In this document: positions 8,526-16,154 of the stretch, one piece after another
How positions within the stretch are numbered: the first letter of the stretch is position 1
How the letters are laid out: every line of letters starts with the position of its first letter
Source: Dactylosporangium siamense
GTDB taxonomy: Bacteria; Actinomycetota; Actinomycetes; Mycobacteriales; Micromonosporaceae
Assembly: GCF_016862795.1 (NCBI RefSeq)
Contig: NZ_BONQ01000076.1
Span: 18,131-82,130, forward strand
DNA length: 64,000 nucleotides
Direction: 5' to 3'
Notes under the pieces: model-generated
Databases searched by the model: none
What the model saw: the letters and a program-made list of their open reading frames with translations, nothing else
What the model was told of the DNA's origin: nothing
Program-made: the position numbers and the translations under genes

Positions 8526-8819
8526 ATGGCAACGTACGCCGAATGGGACGGGCTGTACGAAGCGGCCTACGACACACCCGGCGACCTGAGTGGTCTGGCC
8601 TGCCCGAACTGCGGCCACCACGCACTCCGTCTGGTGTACACAGGCGACCTCGACCAGATGATCGGCTGGGGGACCTTCTCTTGCGACAACTGCCGTCAGG
8701 GCATCAGCGTCTCCCGCGCCGTCGTCCCCGAAGGCGCCATCCTGCGCGACCGTCACCTGCCCCTGGAGCAACGCGAACCCCGCACCCCTGGCGACGTCCA
8801 GCTCGTCCCCCCGGAGTGA
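8526..8819 (+). CDS. Small zinc-ribbon protein
   Basis: The protein has 97 residues and starts at ATG 8526 with GAGGGGA upstream. CPNCG (about residues 27-30) and CDNCR (about residues 55-58), roughly 27 residues apart, make a plausible zinc ribbon; the rest is short and charged. The frame can be extended upstream to 8211, but that part overlaps the broken fragment before it and lacks protein-like composition. The cysteine spacing resembles that of the 1-6800 cluster, but the 'DPGxW' tail is absent, so I do not count it as a member. Function unknown. Confidence 0.55.
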   Translation: MATYAEWDGLYEAAYDTPGDLSGLACPNCGHHALRLVYTGDLDQMIGWGTFSCDNCRQGISVSRAVVPEGAILRDRHLPLEQREPRTPGDVQLVPPE

Positions 8820-9164
8820 GCAGACCAGGTGGCGGTGGTTGGCACGCACGCCGCGAACAGCAGCGGATGTCCGGCCAGGACGATCGCCGGTTCGACCATG
8901 AACGGGACCAGTAGGATCACCGTCCCCCCGATGCCCGGCCCCCGCACGGCACGAGGTGTCCCCGGCCCAGCACCTCCCACTACCGTTCTCCGGCAACCGT
9001 TTCCGCGGCCAGCGTGACACGACGTCACACTCGCCCACGCCAGCCGCAAGCCACGGTTGAGCGGAGGCGGCAGATGCGTTGCCGCAATGCTCCTGAGCTG
9101 CTGAAACGCGCCCAGCGGTAAGTCGGTATGCCTGGTCGGACGGCGACCGGTACCCTGTAATCGC
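8820..9164. other. Gene-free stretch before tRNA-Lys
   Basis: I see no convincing gene here. The minus strand of about 8830-8940 reads as a short hydrophobic peptide ('ILLVPFMVEPAIVLAGHP'), but it has no usable start and its frame runs into the antisense of the small zinc-ribbon gene. It could be a remnant. The tRNA promoter must lie in the right half. Confidence 0.4.
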
Positions 9165-9239
9165 GGGCTGCTAGCTCAATGGCAGAGCTGCGGACTTTTA
9201 ATCCGTAGGTTCAGGGTTCGAGTCCCTGGCGGCCCACCA
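9165..9239 (+). tRNA. tRNA-Lys (anticodon TTT)
   Basis: The acceptor stem pairs 9165-9171 (GGGCTGC) with 9229-9235 (GCGGCCC), with one G-T pair, followed by A and an encoded CCA at 9237-9239. The D-arm uses GCTC/GAGC. The anticodon stem GCGGA/TCCGT encloses the loop CTTTTAA, giving anticodon TTT at 9197-9199. The T-arm is CAGGG-TTCGAGT-CCCTG. All canonical features are present, so the gene looks functional. Its 3' end is duplicated at 11956-11984, marking it as an integration site. Confidence 0.97.
9208..9236 (+). repeat. att-like direct repeat, left copy (tRNA 3' end)
   Basis: These 29 bases, covering the T-arm and the acceptor 3' strand of the tRNA, recur identically at 11956-11984. With one mismatch the identity extends six bases further left (TCCGTA against TCCGTG). 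Duplication of a tRNA 3' end is the usual footprint of tyrosine-recombinase integration, so this copy would be attL with the tRNA kept intact. Confidence 0.85.
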
Positions 9240-9477
9240 TCTGAACTGCGAAAACACGGCTTAGACGTTCACGTTGTTCGATATGGTTGCTCGGAATCGC
9301 CCGGAGGTTGCTCCGCGACCGCGAACACTCAGGGCTCTGTCGCGTTCGCCGTTCGCATGATCGAGGCGGCTTGAGCAGCGAAGTCTCCGACCCGCTCGCT
9401 GTCATCACTGACGGTCAGCGTTCGGCCGGGTTTCCGGTTGTCCGTGGACGCTTGGTTTCGGGCGCGTACTTGGTCGT

Positions 9478-10683
9478 GTGTGCGTGTTCGGTTTGGCGCT
9501 CGTGCTCGGTATGGGGCTGGTTGTCGCGATCAGCCCCGCGGCTGCGGCGGCCCCGGTGGACGTGGCCGCGCCGGCGGCCGGCGCCGGCTCGTCGGGACGG
9601 GCGGCGTTGGCGGGCGGCGCCGGCTCGTCGGGGCGCATCCAGTTCAGCCGGCTTGAGGAGGACGACTTCGAAACGCAGTGTCTGGCGACGCCGTCGGCAG
9701 CAGTGGACCCCGGCTGGTTCCCCGACCGGTTCGCGCAGTGCCGGCGTGGCACCGGCATCCACGACGTCTTCGACGCCGACAACGTCAAGGTCGGTGAGGT
9801 CCATGTCAGCCTCATCATCATGGGGTTCGCCGTCGACGGCGACCGGTAGGTCGACTACTCGGTCCGGGTCCTCGGCATCACCAAGGTCAATGCGCCCGAC
9901 CTGGTTCTCGGGACGGTGAGCATCGGCATGTGGTTCGCCTGCGGCGTGTCGCTGACCCCGTGCGCCGAGCCGGCCGCGCCCCGCCGCGTCGACACCGTCT
10001 CCGGCTGGCTCGCCGTCAACTACTTCACCACCATCCTGAGGTCACCGGAGACGGCGGACCCGGGCGACCAGCGGGTCCAGCGGCGCTTCGCCCTCGTCCT
10101 GGACCTGGCGACACCCGGACAGCCGTTCTTGCCAGGGCCGCCGATCGAGGCGATGTACTCCAACGTCCGCTACGACTCGGCCAAGTATGTCGGCAAGTTA
10201 CGGGGCACCGTGTTCCTCGACCACCGGCTCGTGTCCGTCGTCGACGAACGCCTCGAGAACCAGGACGAAAGCGCACAGCACATCCGGCAGGCCTTCGACC
10301 ACCCGGTGCTCACCTTCCCCAGCTGGGCCGGAAGTCCGTCCCCGGCAAGGACGACGGGATCCCGAGCGCCGACGACGAGCCCCTGACCCAGATGTACAAC
10401 CCGGCGTTGAACGACACCAACCGCGCCCGGTCCCAGCAGATCTGCAAGACCTCTTCGGCGAGTGGGACGGCGACCTGGTGAATTGCGACGAGTTCCCGTT
10501 CGCCTCCACCTATGAGGGCTCGAAGAACGGCACCGGGCCAACAACGGACTGCAGCGCTTCTCGGTCCGGCTGATCGACGCGGCCGACAATCAGTATGTCG
10601 GTCGGCAGATGCTCGAGGTCGAGTTCTACCGCCCGCTGCGGATCCTCGACGGCGACAAGTACTTCGTCCGCGTGGTGTTCTGA
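9478..10683 (+). pseudogene. Secreted NucA/NucB-type nuclease, decayed
   Basis: A signal-peptide-like N-terminus ('LALVLGMGLVVAISPAAAA') starts an open frame that is stopped by TAG at 9847-9849 and then continues in the same frame to about 10325. The rest is readable only by shifting frame three times, near 10325, 10450 and 10535, each consistent with a single lost base, after which the original frame returns and ends at TGA 10681-10683. The shifted segments read 'KSVPGKDDGIPSADDEPLTQ', then 'VNCDEFPFASTYEG', then 'FSVRLIDAADNQYVGRQ'. The CDEFPFAST signature is typical of NucA/NucB nucleases. It lies inside the att-bounded cassette. Sequencing error could explain a single lesion but hardly four. 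Confidence 0.8.
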
Positions 10684-10692
10684 ACCGGCCCG

Positions 10693-10721
10693 CCGGGACG
10701 GTGGGTCCACCACCGTCCCGG
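10693..10721 (+). terminator. Hairpin terminator after nuclease pseudogene
   Basis: A perfect 12-bp stem, CCGGGACGGTGG (10693-10704) and CCACCGTCCCGG (10710-10721), encloses a 5-base loop ten bases after the nuclease stop. It lacks a T-run, as is common in high-GC actinobacteria. The next gene starts at 10734. Confidence 0.6.
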
Positions 10722-10733
10722 TAGGCTGCCCGG

Positions 10734-11174
10734 GTGGCGGAGCTGCTCACGCGGCGGAGAATGCTCGTGCATCCGACCTACCGGATTTTCGTGTTGCACG
10801 ACCCGGAGTGCGACGACAGCACCAACTTCAACGAGGCGATCGTCGCGGCGATCGCGGAATCCGTCGGCTGGGCGTATGGCATGGTTGCCGTCACCACCGT
10901 CGCGGAGATCGGGCAGGTGCCGGTGACCGTCGAGGTCTGGGACGGCGCCGTCGAGGACGCCGGGGCGGCCTGGTCCGCCGAGCTCGACTTCCCCAGCGGG
11001 CGGTACGTCATCGACGTGGCCGTCGAGGACGAGGACCGGATCGGCCATGATCTGCCCGGCGGGCCCGCTGTGTATCGCGTCCATCTCGCCGCCCGGCGGG
11101 ACGACCCGGAGGACTACCTCTTCCACCTGTGGCGGCTCGCCGACTCGCCGCCGTCGCCCGACGACGACGAGTAG
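10734..11174 (+). CDS. Acidic hypothetical protein next to nuclease
   Basis: The protein has 146 residues and starts at GTG 10734; ATG at 10761 is an alternative. It is rich in Asp and Glu and ends PPSPDDDE. Segments 'YRIFVLHDPECDD', 'VTVEVWDGAVEDAG' and 'YVIDVAVEDED' look like beta strands of a small soluble domain. No signal peptide is present. It lies directly after the decayed secreted nuclease within the att-bounded cassette, and acidic proteins beside secreted nucleases are often their immunity partners. That role is inference only, because I recognise no immunity family. Confidence 0.6.
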   Translation: MAELLTRRRMLVHPTYRIFVLHDPECDDSTNFNEAIVAAIAESVGWAYGMVAVTTVAEIGQVPVTVEVWDGAVEDAGAAWSAELDFPSGRYVIDVAVEDEDRIGHDLPGGPAVYRVHLAARRDDPEDYLFHLWRLADSPPSPDDDE

Positions 11175-11427
11175 GCCAGCGTTCCTGCCCTACCGCATCG
11201 GCCACGCGGCAGGTCGCCTTGATCAACAGCTGGCGAACGCCGAAGTTGGTGCCAACATCGATGCTCCGCATGCGTCAGGACCGCGAATGTGCCGACATCG
11301 GCGGAGTGCGCAACCGCGCCGGCCGCCGGCGCCGGAAGCCCGCCCGGCCGGGACACCACGTCCAGGCCGGATGCAGCGCTCGCGTACGGCGGGGCTTGAG
11401 GGAAGCACACTGGAACGGGTAGGCGGC

Positions 11428-11802
11428 CTACTGAGAAGCCAAATCCGCTAGAACCGCTGCCTTGCCCTCGTCGAAGTCTGCAAGCGCCGAAGGCTCATCC
11501 GCCAGAACGTCGGTCCAGAACCCCTCCCGCATCCAGCTTTGCGGCGCTAGTCGAAGCGACCCGTCGCTCGACACCGCAGATGACCAGCACCGCGGGATGT
11601 AACCGTCGACGGTTTCGAACATTTCCGGGTCCCACAGGGAGCTCGAACCATCGCCGTTGTCATCCAAGATCCTGAGGTACCAGTAGTCCGGCAAGTACGC
11701 GATCTCAATCACGGGGTAAACCACGCCGATCGTCACGCCCGGATGGGTCTCCACCTGTGCGCCACCGAACGGTTCGAGGATCTTCACGCACTTCACGAGC
11801 AT
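11428..11802 (-). CDS. Hypothetical protein, cassette cargo
   Basis: The protein has 124 residues from ATG 11802 ('MLVKCVKILEPFGGAQV'). A longer frame to 11940 would enter the att repeat and lacks coding character. Aromatic-rich strands ('VVYPVIEIAYLPDYWYLRIL', then 'CWSSAVSSDGSLRL') and a Glu/Asp-rich C-terminal helix suggest a small soluble domain. Base composition is visibly less GC-rich than the flanking core genes, which fits acquired DNA. It lies at the right end of the att-bounded cassette, facing the other genes. Family and function are not recognised; an immunity role is one possibility. Confidence 0.6.
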   Translation of the reverse strand: MLVKCVKILEPFGGAQVETHPGVTIGVVYPVIEIAYLPDYWYLRILDDNGDGSSSLWDPEMFETVDGYIPRCWSSAVSSDGSLRLAPQSWMREGFWTDVLADEPSALADFDEGKAAVLADLASQ

Positions 11803-11955
11803 CGCGGAAGTGTACGACCGCTCTCGCACGCCCCTGGCGAGAAGTAACAGCAGCAAAGTACAGCAACCGACCGCACCGAGCCGGACCTGGTCGAGGCGAA
11901 ACCGTTGTGTAGCAACGGTTCCAGCTTCACCGAACCGCACTGTCGCGACTCCGTG

Positions 11956-11984
11956 GGTTCAGGGTTCGAGTCCCTGGCGGCCCA
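11956..11984 (+). repeat. att-like direct repeat, right copy
   Basis: An exact 29-base copy of the tRNA-Lys 3' end (9208-9236). It lacks the CCA that follows the first copy, so it is not part of a second tRNA. It marks the right end (attR) of a 2.7-kb insertion. The following 11985-12459 holds no credible gene. Confidence 0.85.
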
Positions 11985-12459
11985 TTGTTATCCGCGCACC
12001 GCTTCGCCGCGCTCCCCAGTGGGGGAGCCGCGCTCCACTCACACCCCTCAACACCGTGCCGGGCCGGGAGTGGGTTGGAGGAGGCGCCGTGATCGCCGTT
12101 GTCGTCGCTCCGTCTCTTGATCTGCTTCAAGCCGACCCGGGCATGGTGAGGACAGGCGTGGCGGTGGCCTGGTCGACCGTCGCCGGGCGCGGTGGACGAG
12201 GCAGCGATCGCTGATCTTGCCGCCCCGGCTCGGTCGGGCGCTCCCTGACGCGGTAGTGGCGTGGCTGCGGACATGCCGTGGCGAGGCGATCGACCCGGGC
12301 GATTCCTACGGCACGGACCGACAAGCGCTACCTGGACATCGCCAGGAGCCGTCGCCCCCAACCCAGCTGGCGAGACCGGGAATGGCTGCCGGTCGCGGGT
12401 TGACGTCTGGGGTGGCGGTGACTGTCTGTGCATGGCGTTGATCTCGCTGGTGCCGTACA

Positions 12460-12488
12460 CTGAATCACAGTAAGCGATCATGATTCAG
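12460..12488 (+). promoter_or_regulatory. Palindromic operator upstream of XRE gene
   Basis: CTGAATCA (12460-12467) and TGATTCAG (12481-12488) are perfect 8-bp inverted arms 13 bases apart, ending 10 bases before the XRE start. The arrangement fits an autoregulatory site for the XRE repressor it precedes. Function is inferred from position and symmetry. Confidence 0.6.
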
Positions 12489-12498
12489 GCGGGTGGTC

Positions 12499-12837
12499 AT
12501 GATGAGCGTCAACATTGGCACGATGATCGAGAAGGCGAGGATGGCGGCAGGTCTGAGCCAGCGGGCGCTTGCCGATGCTGCCGGCATCTCGCAGCCCACG
12601 CTGTCGCGCATCATTTCCGGCGATCGCGCGGCGAAGATGCCGGAGATCGTGGCGATTTCGTGGGCGACGGGGTTCACCGTTGCCCAGCTCACTGGGATCG
12701 CCGCCGTAGCCGAACGGGCCCAGTGCGCCGCTCGAGCCACGAACGGCTCGAGCATGGAGGGCATGCGTGACGCATTGCTGCACTTCCTTGAGCTGGACGA
12801 CTACCTCGACGAGCAGGCCATTCCGGTCACGATTTGA
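12499..12837 (+). CDS. XRE-family HTH regulator (ImmR-like)
   Basis: The protein has 112 residues. It starts at one of two adjacent ATGs (12499 or 12502). Residues of about 12-60 form a classic Cro/CI helix-turn-helix: 'MAAGLSQRALADAAGISQ' followed by 'PTLSRIISGDRAAKMPEI'. The gene overlaps the ImmA/IrrE-type protease gene by four bases. In ICE and phage systems of the ImmR/ImmA type, an XRE repressor is removed by an ImmA/IrrE peptidase; this pair has that layout. The operator candidate at 12460-12488 suggests self-control. Confidence 0.85.
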   Translation: MMSVNIGTMIEKARMAAGLSQRALADAAGISQPTLSRIISGDRAAKMPEIVAISWATGFTVAQLTGIAAVAERAQCAARATNGSSMEGMRDALLHFLELDDYLDEQAIPVTI

Positions 12838-13718
12838 CGGCGGTGACGACGCTGAACGCCGAGGTTGAAGGACGCATAGCAGCTGAGCAGTTCCGGGCGC
12901 AACATCAGCTCGGCTGGCAGCCACTGGGCGACCTCGTCGCACTGATCGAGCAGTCGGCAGGTGTCGACGTGGCCGTTCTCGACGTAGGACCCGATGAACA
13001 CGGCTTGACGATGCGGGATTCGCAGCGCGGCGCCGTGTTCATCGGTGTCGCCCGGACCAAGCGTCCGATGCGCCAACGCAGCACGCTGGCCCACGAGCTG
13101 GCTCACGTCGTGTTCGGTGACTGGGTGGACAACAACACCACCTGCGACTGGAGCGAGTCGTCACCCAGGGAGAGCCGAGCCAACGCCTTCGCCCGGCATC
13201 TGCTGGTGCCAGTCGATGGACTGAAAGCGTTTCTGGGCAGCACTATCCCGATCAACCTGGCCGCACTGTCCGCTGTCGTTCAACGGTTTCTAGTGTCGCC
13301 GTCGATCGCTGCCATTGCTCTTGAGCAGGCGGGATACATCGACGCCAACACCAAACGCGAATGGATGTCAGTGACGACCCGCTGGCTCGCCATCCGCTTC
13401 GGCTGGGGCGACCAATACCGGATGCTGCAATCGGACACCGACCAGCGGCGCGCCCCGCAGCGGCTCCTGGCCCGCGCTATCCGCGGCTACGCCGAAGGGG
13501 TCGTCTCCGCGCAGGCGATCGCTACCTTGCGCGGTATCACGGCTGATCAGGCGGCGGCCGAGTTACGTGAGGCCGGCATTTTTCCGGCGCGGCAACTCGT
13601 CACCTGGGCTGATCCGAGCGAGCTGCCTGACGTGGAGGTCGATCTCAACGCCCTGGACAGCGTCCTCGGTTCAGCAGAGGGCGCGTTCGAGACGGCATCG
13701 GAGCCGGATGCGGAATGA
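12834..13718 (+). CDS. ImmA/IrrE-family metallopeptidase
   Basis: The protein has 294 residues. It starts at TTG overlapping the XRE stop (TTGA); GTG at 12843 is an alternative. 'STLAHELAHVVFGDW' holds the zinc motif HExxH (His87, Glu88, His91), with 'ESRANAFARHLLVP' downstream supplying the conserved glutamate and the Ala-x-x-Phe-A segment usual in the family. The C-terminal third (from about residue 200) is helical and ends in a short acidic tail. The peptidase is expected to inactivate the partner XRE repressor. It overlaps the PIN-type gene by ATGA, making a three-gene operon. Confidence 0.88.
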   Translation: MTAVTTLNAEVEGRIAAEQFRAQHQLGWQPLGDLVALIEQSAGVDVAVLDVGPDEHGLTMRDSQRGAVFIGVARTKRPMRQRSTLAHELAHVVFGDWVDNNTTCDWSESSPRESRANAFARHLLVPVDGLKAFLGSTIPINLAALSAVVQRFLVSPSIAAIALEQAGYIDANTKREWMSVTTRWLAIRFGWGDQYRMLQSDTDQRRAPQRLLARAIRGYAEGVVSAQAIATLRGITADQAAAELREAGIFPARQLVTWADPSELPDVEVDLNALDSVLGSAEGAFETASEPDAE

Positions 13719-14337
13719 TCCATCGACCCATCATCGATGCTGGGCCAGGCTTGAACTTCCTGTCAATCAATCAAGAGCGGCTGCTTATTGCCACGGTTGG
13801 CCGTCTCAGCGCACCGGCAACCGTGGAGCCGAGGTGCTTCGGAAGGCAGGCCAGGATCAGCGCTTCCGTCCCGCCGCTACGGTCTGGAAGAAGCTCGCCC
13901 CGGACTGGATTCAGATCCTCTCCGACGACGTGACACCCGAACTTGCCCGGGCTGTGCACCGGATTACTCAACAGCCCATGGTGGACCGTCTGAAGCACTC
14001 CAAGGACTTGGGCGAAATCATGGTGATCGCCCACGCCGTCGTGGTCGCGGAGGCCGGCGCCGACGTCGTTGTACTGATCGACGACGGGCACGGTGCGCAG
14101 ACTGCAAGCGGCGAGATCCGTCGTCTGCAGCGGATGCGAGCCAACGGCAGCACTGTGGGTTCAATCAGCCTGGCCAGCACGCTCACCGTCCTGGAGAAGG
14201 CGGCAGGCACGACCCACATTCCCGACCGGGCCAAGATGCGCGACATCTACCAGCGCCTTCGCGGCCTCGATGACGGCCTACCTGCCATCGACAAGACCAC
14301 CTTGATGACCACCACACGGTGGTCCAACGGCACATGA
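13715..14337 (+). pseudogene. PIN-domain-like protein gene, frameshifted
   Basis: The gene starts at ATG 13715, overlapping the protease stop. The first frame reads 'MIHRPIIDAGPGLNFLSINQ' (Asp8 in the position of the first PIN acidic residue) and is protein-like to about 13828. From about 13831 the sense continues in the next frame: 'EVLRKAGQDQRFRPAATVWK', then 'DLGEIMVIAHAVVVAEAGAD', then 'VVLIDDGHGAQ', to TGA 14335-14337. The glutamate of 'LGE' and the 'LIDDGHGA' aspartates fit a PIN-like ribonuclease fold. One lost base in the GTGGAGCC/GAGGTG stretch explains it. Read as one chain it is about 207 residues. It may be a pseudogene, a sequencing error or, least likely, recoding. Confidence 0.7.
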
Positions 14338-14478
14338 CCGCGGAGGTCCCCGGCGCCGGCCTGCTCCCGGGCGGGTGGATGACGGGTATCCGGCGGGCTT
14401 GAAGCGAAGGCGCCGCTGGTATTGGCAACCGCGAACGCAACGACGCACGTTCAGGGACCATGTCTGTGGGGCGCGTCG

Positions 14479-14733
14479 TCATTCGTAGTGGTAGCGGCAC
14501 TGCGCGATCTGCACAGTGTCGTCAATGATCCGGTACACCAGGCGGTGCTCCTGGTCGATGCGCCGCGACCAGAACCCAGACCAGTTGCCGCGCAGCTGCT
14601 CGGGCTTGCCGATGCCCTCGTGACCGTTGCGGCGGATGTCCTCGATTAACGCGTTCACCCGCCTGAGCATCTGCCGGTCCTGCTGCCAGCTCAGATAGTC
14701 ATCCCAGCCACGGCTGGCGAACTGGACCTTCAC
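14479..14733 (-). CDS. yoeB: YoeB-type mRNA interferase toxin
   Basis: The protein has 84 residues, the family's usual length. Residues matching the catalytic set of E. coli YoeB are Glu45, Arg64, His82 and Tyr83 (E. coli Glu46, Arg65, His83, Tyr84), and the C-terminal 'CRYHYE' and 'HRLVYRI' stretches are characteristic. YoeB cleaves mRNA in the ribosomal A site. The gene overlaps the antitoxin gene by four bases and lies second in the operon, as expected for this type II system. All key residues are present, so the toxin looks intact. Confidence 0.95.
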   Translation of the reverse strand: MKVQFASRGWDDYLSWQQDRQMLRRVNALIEDIRRNGHEGIGKPEQLRGNWSGFWSRRIDQEHRLVYRIIDDTVQIAQCRYHYE

Positions 14734-15002
14734 GCGGCGGGCGCCTCATCCGCGTCGAGCAGATCGTGCACCTCGCCGCCGCCCGCACGGAGTTCCTCGA
14801 TGGCCTCGTTCAGCCGGCGGGCGTTGACTGGGCTCGCCATCAGGTACGCCGTCTCCTTGAGCGACTCGTACTCCCGGAGCGAGATGATGACCGCGGACTC
14901 GTGGCCGGAGCGGGTGATCACGACCTCCTCGGCGTCATCCACCACGTGGTCAAGCATCTTGGCAAGGTTCTGCCGGACCTCTGAGTAGCTGACCGTGCGC
15001 AT
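14730..15002 (-). CDS. yefM: YefM-type antitoxin (Phd/YefM family)
   Basis: The protein has 90 residues starting at ATG 15002. The N-terminal half ('MRTVSYSEVRQNLAKMLDHV' and 'VITRSGHESAVIISLREYES') is the conserved Phd/YefM DNA-binding fold. The C-terminal 30 residues are acidic and would wrap the toxin. It represses its own promoter together with YoeB; a matching promoter/operator lies 32 bases upstream. It is adjacent to the tRNA-associated accessory zone, a common place for such modules. Confidence 0.95.
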   Translation of the reverse strand: MRTVSYSEVRQNLAKMLDHVVDDAEEVVITRSGHESAVIISLREYESLKETAYLMASPVNARRLNEAIEELRAGGGEVHDLLDADEAPAA

Positions 15003-15033
15003 GGCGCCCCCGAACTGAACTGAACCGAGCCGA

Positions 15034-15072
15034 CGTACAAGAAATTGTACGACCCGTCACGCGGTGTGTCAG
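15034..15072 (-). promoter_or_regulatory. yefM-yoeB promoter and palindromic operator
   Basis: On the minus strand CTGACA (15067-15072) and TACAAT (15044-15049) are separated by exactly 17 bases, a good sigma-70-type promoter. The -10 box is embedded in an inverted repeat CGTACAA (15034-15040), 4 bases, TTGTACG (15045-15051). The arms contain the TGTAC core typical of YefM operators (E. coli core TGTACA). Binding there would occlude the -10. Confidence 0.8.
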
Positions 15073-15119
15073 GTCCGCTCGCCCGCCCAGACAGCAGGGC
15101 CAGAAAAGTACAGCGCCGG

Positions 15120-15524
15120 GTGTTATGGATCGTGCGCCGTGGAAGGCGTCGCCGGGACCAGCACGATGCCCGCCGCGTTGTCGTTCCGTGGTGGTATTAC
15201 GCGACAACCGGATGCATCGCTGGCGCTGCGGTCGTGGCAGCTGCTCTTCTGCCGCAACAGATCGCGGGCATCTCGCTCGTCGTCGCAGCCCTGGTTGTGG
15301 CAGTGACCAGCCGGATCGCCGGGAACGGAGCTCGGCTGCCGGCCGGCGCTGCCGGCGTCGGTTATCCGGTGGCCCTGGCGGTCGTACTGATCGGGTCCTT
15401 GATCGCTGCATGGACCGTGGTGCGTCCTGACGGTCCATCCTGGCTCGCCTGGATGCTTGCCGCGCTCGTGTTCGTGGTCGCACTCAGCGGGACCTGGGTG
15501 GCCAAGACGGGCCGTGCGGCATAG
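15120..15524 (+). CDS. Small integral membrane protein
   Basis: The protein has about 134 residues from GTG 15120. The frame is open further upstream to 15045, but that part overlaps the antitoxin promoter. After a basic stretch ('RRGRRRRDQHDARR') there is 'PWWYY', then four hydrophobic segments centred near residues 33, 50, 80 and 105. The short charged N-terminus, PWWY motif and four-helix layout are common in small actinobacterial membrane proteins of unknown role. It stands alone between two minus-strand operons. Confidence 0.6.
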   Translation: MLWIVRRGRRRRDQHDARRVVVPWWYYATTGCIAGAAVVAAALLPQQIAGISLVVAALVVAVTSRIAGNGARLPAGAAGVGYPVALAVVLIGSLIAAWTVVRPDGPSWLAWMLAALVFVVALSGTWVAKTGRAA

Positions 15525-15527
15525 CCC

Positions 15528-16154
15528 TCAGCCCTGATCCACCGACGAGATTGACGTAGCAGGCCGCAGGCTCTGGGTGTACGACTCGCAGGTGGCGAGG
15601 TCCGGGAGTCGCCCCTCGGCGCGCATCTGTGCCAGGGACGGCGCCGCGGCGTCGCGGGTGGAGAGCTGGGGCTCGTCGGCGGGCCACACGATGCCGAGGT
15701 CCGGGTCGAGCGGGTGGATGCCGTGCTCACCCGTCGGGTTGTAGGTCTCCGAGCACAGGTACGTGATCGTGGCGTCGTCGGTGAGCGCGCAGAACCCGTG
15801 GCCGAGGCCCTCGCTGAGGTATACCGCGCGCCGGTCGACGTCGTCGAGCTGCACACCCTCCCAGCGGCCGAACGTCGGCGAGCCGACCCGGATGTCGACG
15901 ACCACGTCGAGCACGGCGCCCCGGGTGCAGGTGACGTACTTCGCCTGGCCCGGCGGCACGTCGGCGAAGTGGATGCCCCGCACGACCCCCCGCGCGGACA
16001 CCGACAGGTTGCCCTGGGCCAGCCGCAGCGGGTGCCCGACCTCGGCCGCGAGGTGGTCGAACCGGTAGAACTCCTGGAACAGCCCACGGGGATCACCGTG
16101 CTGTGCGGGGATGATCTCCCAGGCGCCGGCGATCGACAGCTGACGGAATTTCAC
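15528..16154 (-). CDS. rmlC: dTDP-4-dehydrorhamnose 3,5-epimerase family (RmlC)
   Basis: The protein has 208 residues, somewhat longer than the usual 180-200. It starts at GTG 16154, overlapping the methyltransferase stop (GTGA). The cupin core shows 'RGIHFAD' with catalytic His62 and 'TYLCSETY' with Tyr132, lining up with His63 and Tyr133 of well-studied RmlC; 'LSEGLGHGFCAL' is also typical. RmlC epimerises dTDP-4-keto-6-deoxyglucose in dTDP-L-rhamnose synthesis. rmlA, rmlB and rmlD are not in the window, and pairing with a methyltransferase suggests a modified deoxysugar, so a related epimerase of a dedicated pathway is possible. Confidence 0.85.
   Translation of the reverse strand: MKFRQLSIAGAWEIIPAQHGDPRGLFQEFYRFDHLAAEVGHPLRLAQGNLSVSARGVVRGIHFADVPPGQAKYVTCTRGAVLDVVVDIRVGSPTFGRWEGVQLDDVDRRAVYLSEGLGHGFCALTDDATITYLCSETYNPTGEHGIHPLDPDLGIVWPADEPQLSTRDAAAPSLAQMRAEGRLPDLATCESYTQSLRPATSISSVDQG

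Noticed and set aside
8753..9049. Hydrophobic minus-strand frame as a membrane protein gene
   Set aside because: Only one short hydrophobic stretch, no ribosome site, and overlap with the small zinc-ribbon gene on the other strand.
11927..12481. A 184-residue minus-strand open frame ending in the GPPGTRTLNPRSR-type peptide
   Set aside because: That peptide is the known false translation of a tRNA 3' end; here it comes from the att copy. The rest is not protein-like.
13715..14337. Programmed frameshift in the PIN-type gene
   Set aside because: There is no slippery heptamer or downstream structure at the switch; a plain single-base deletion or sequencing error is simpler.
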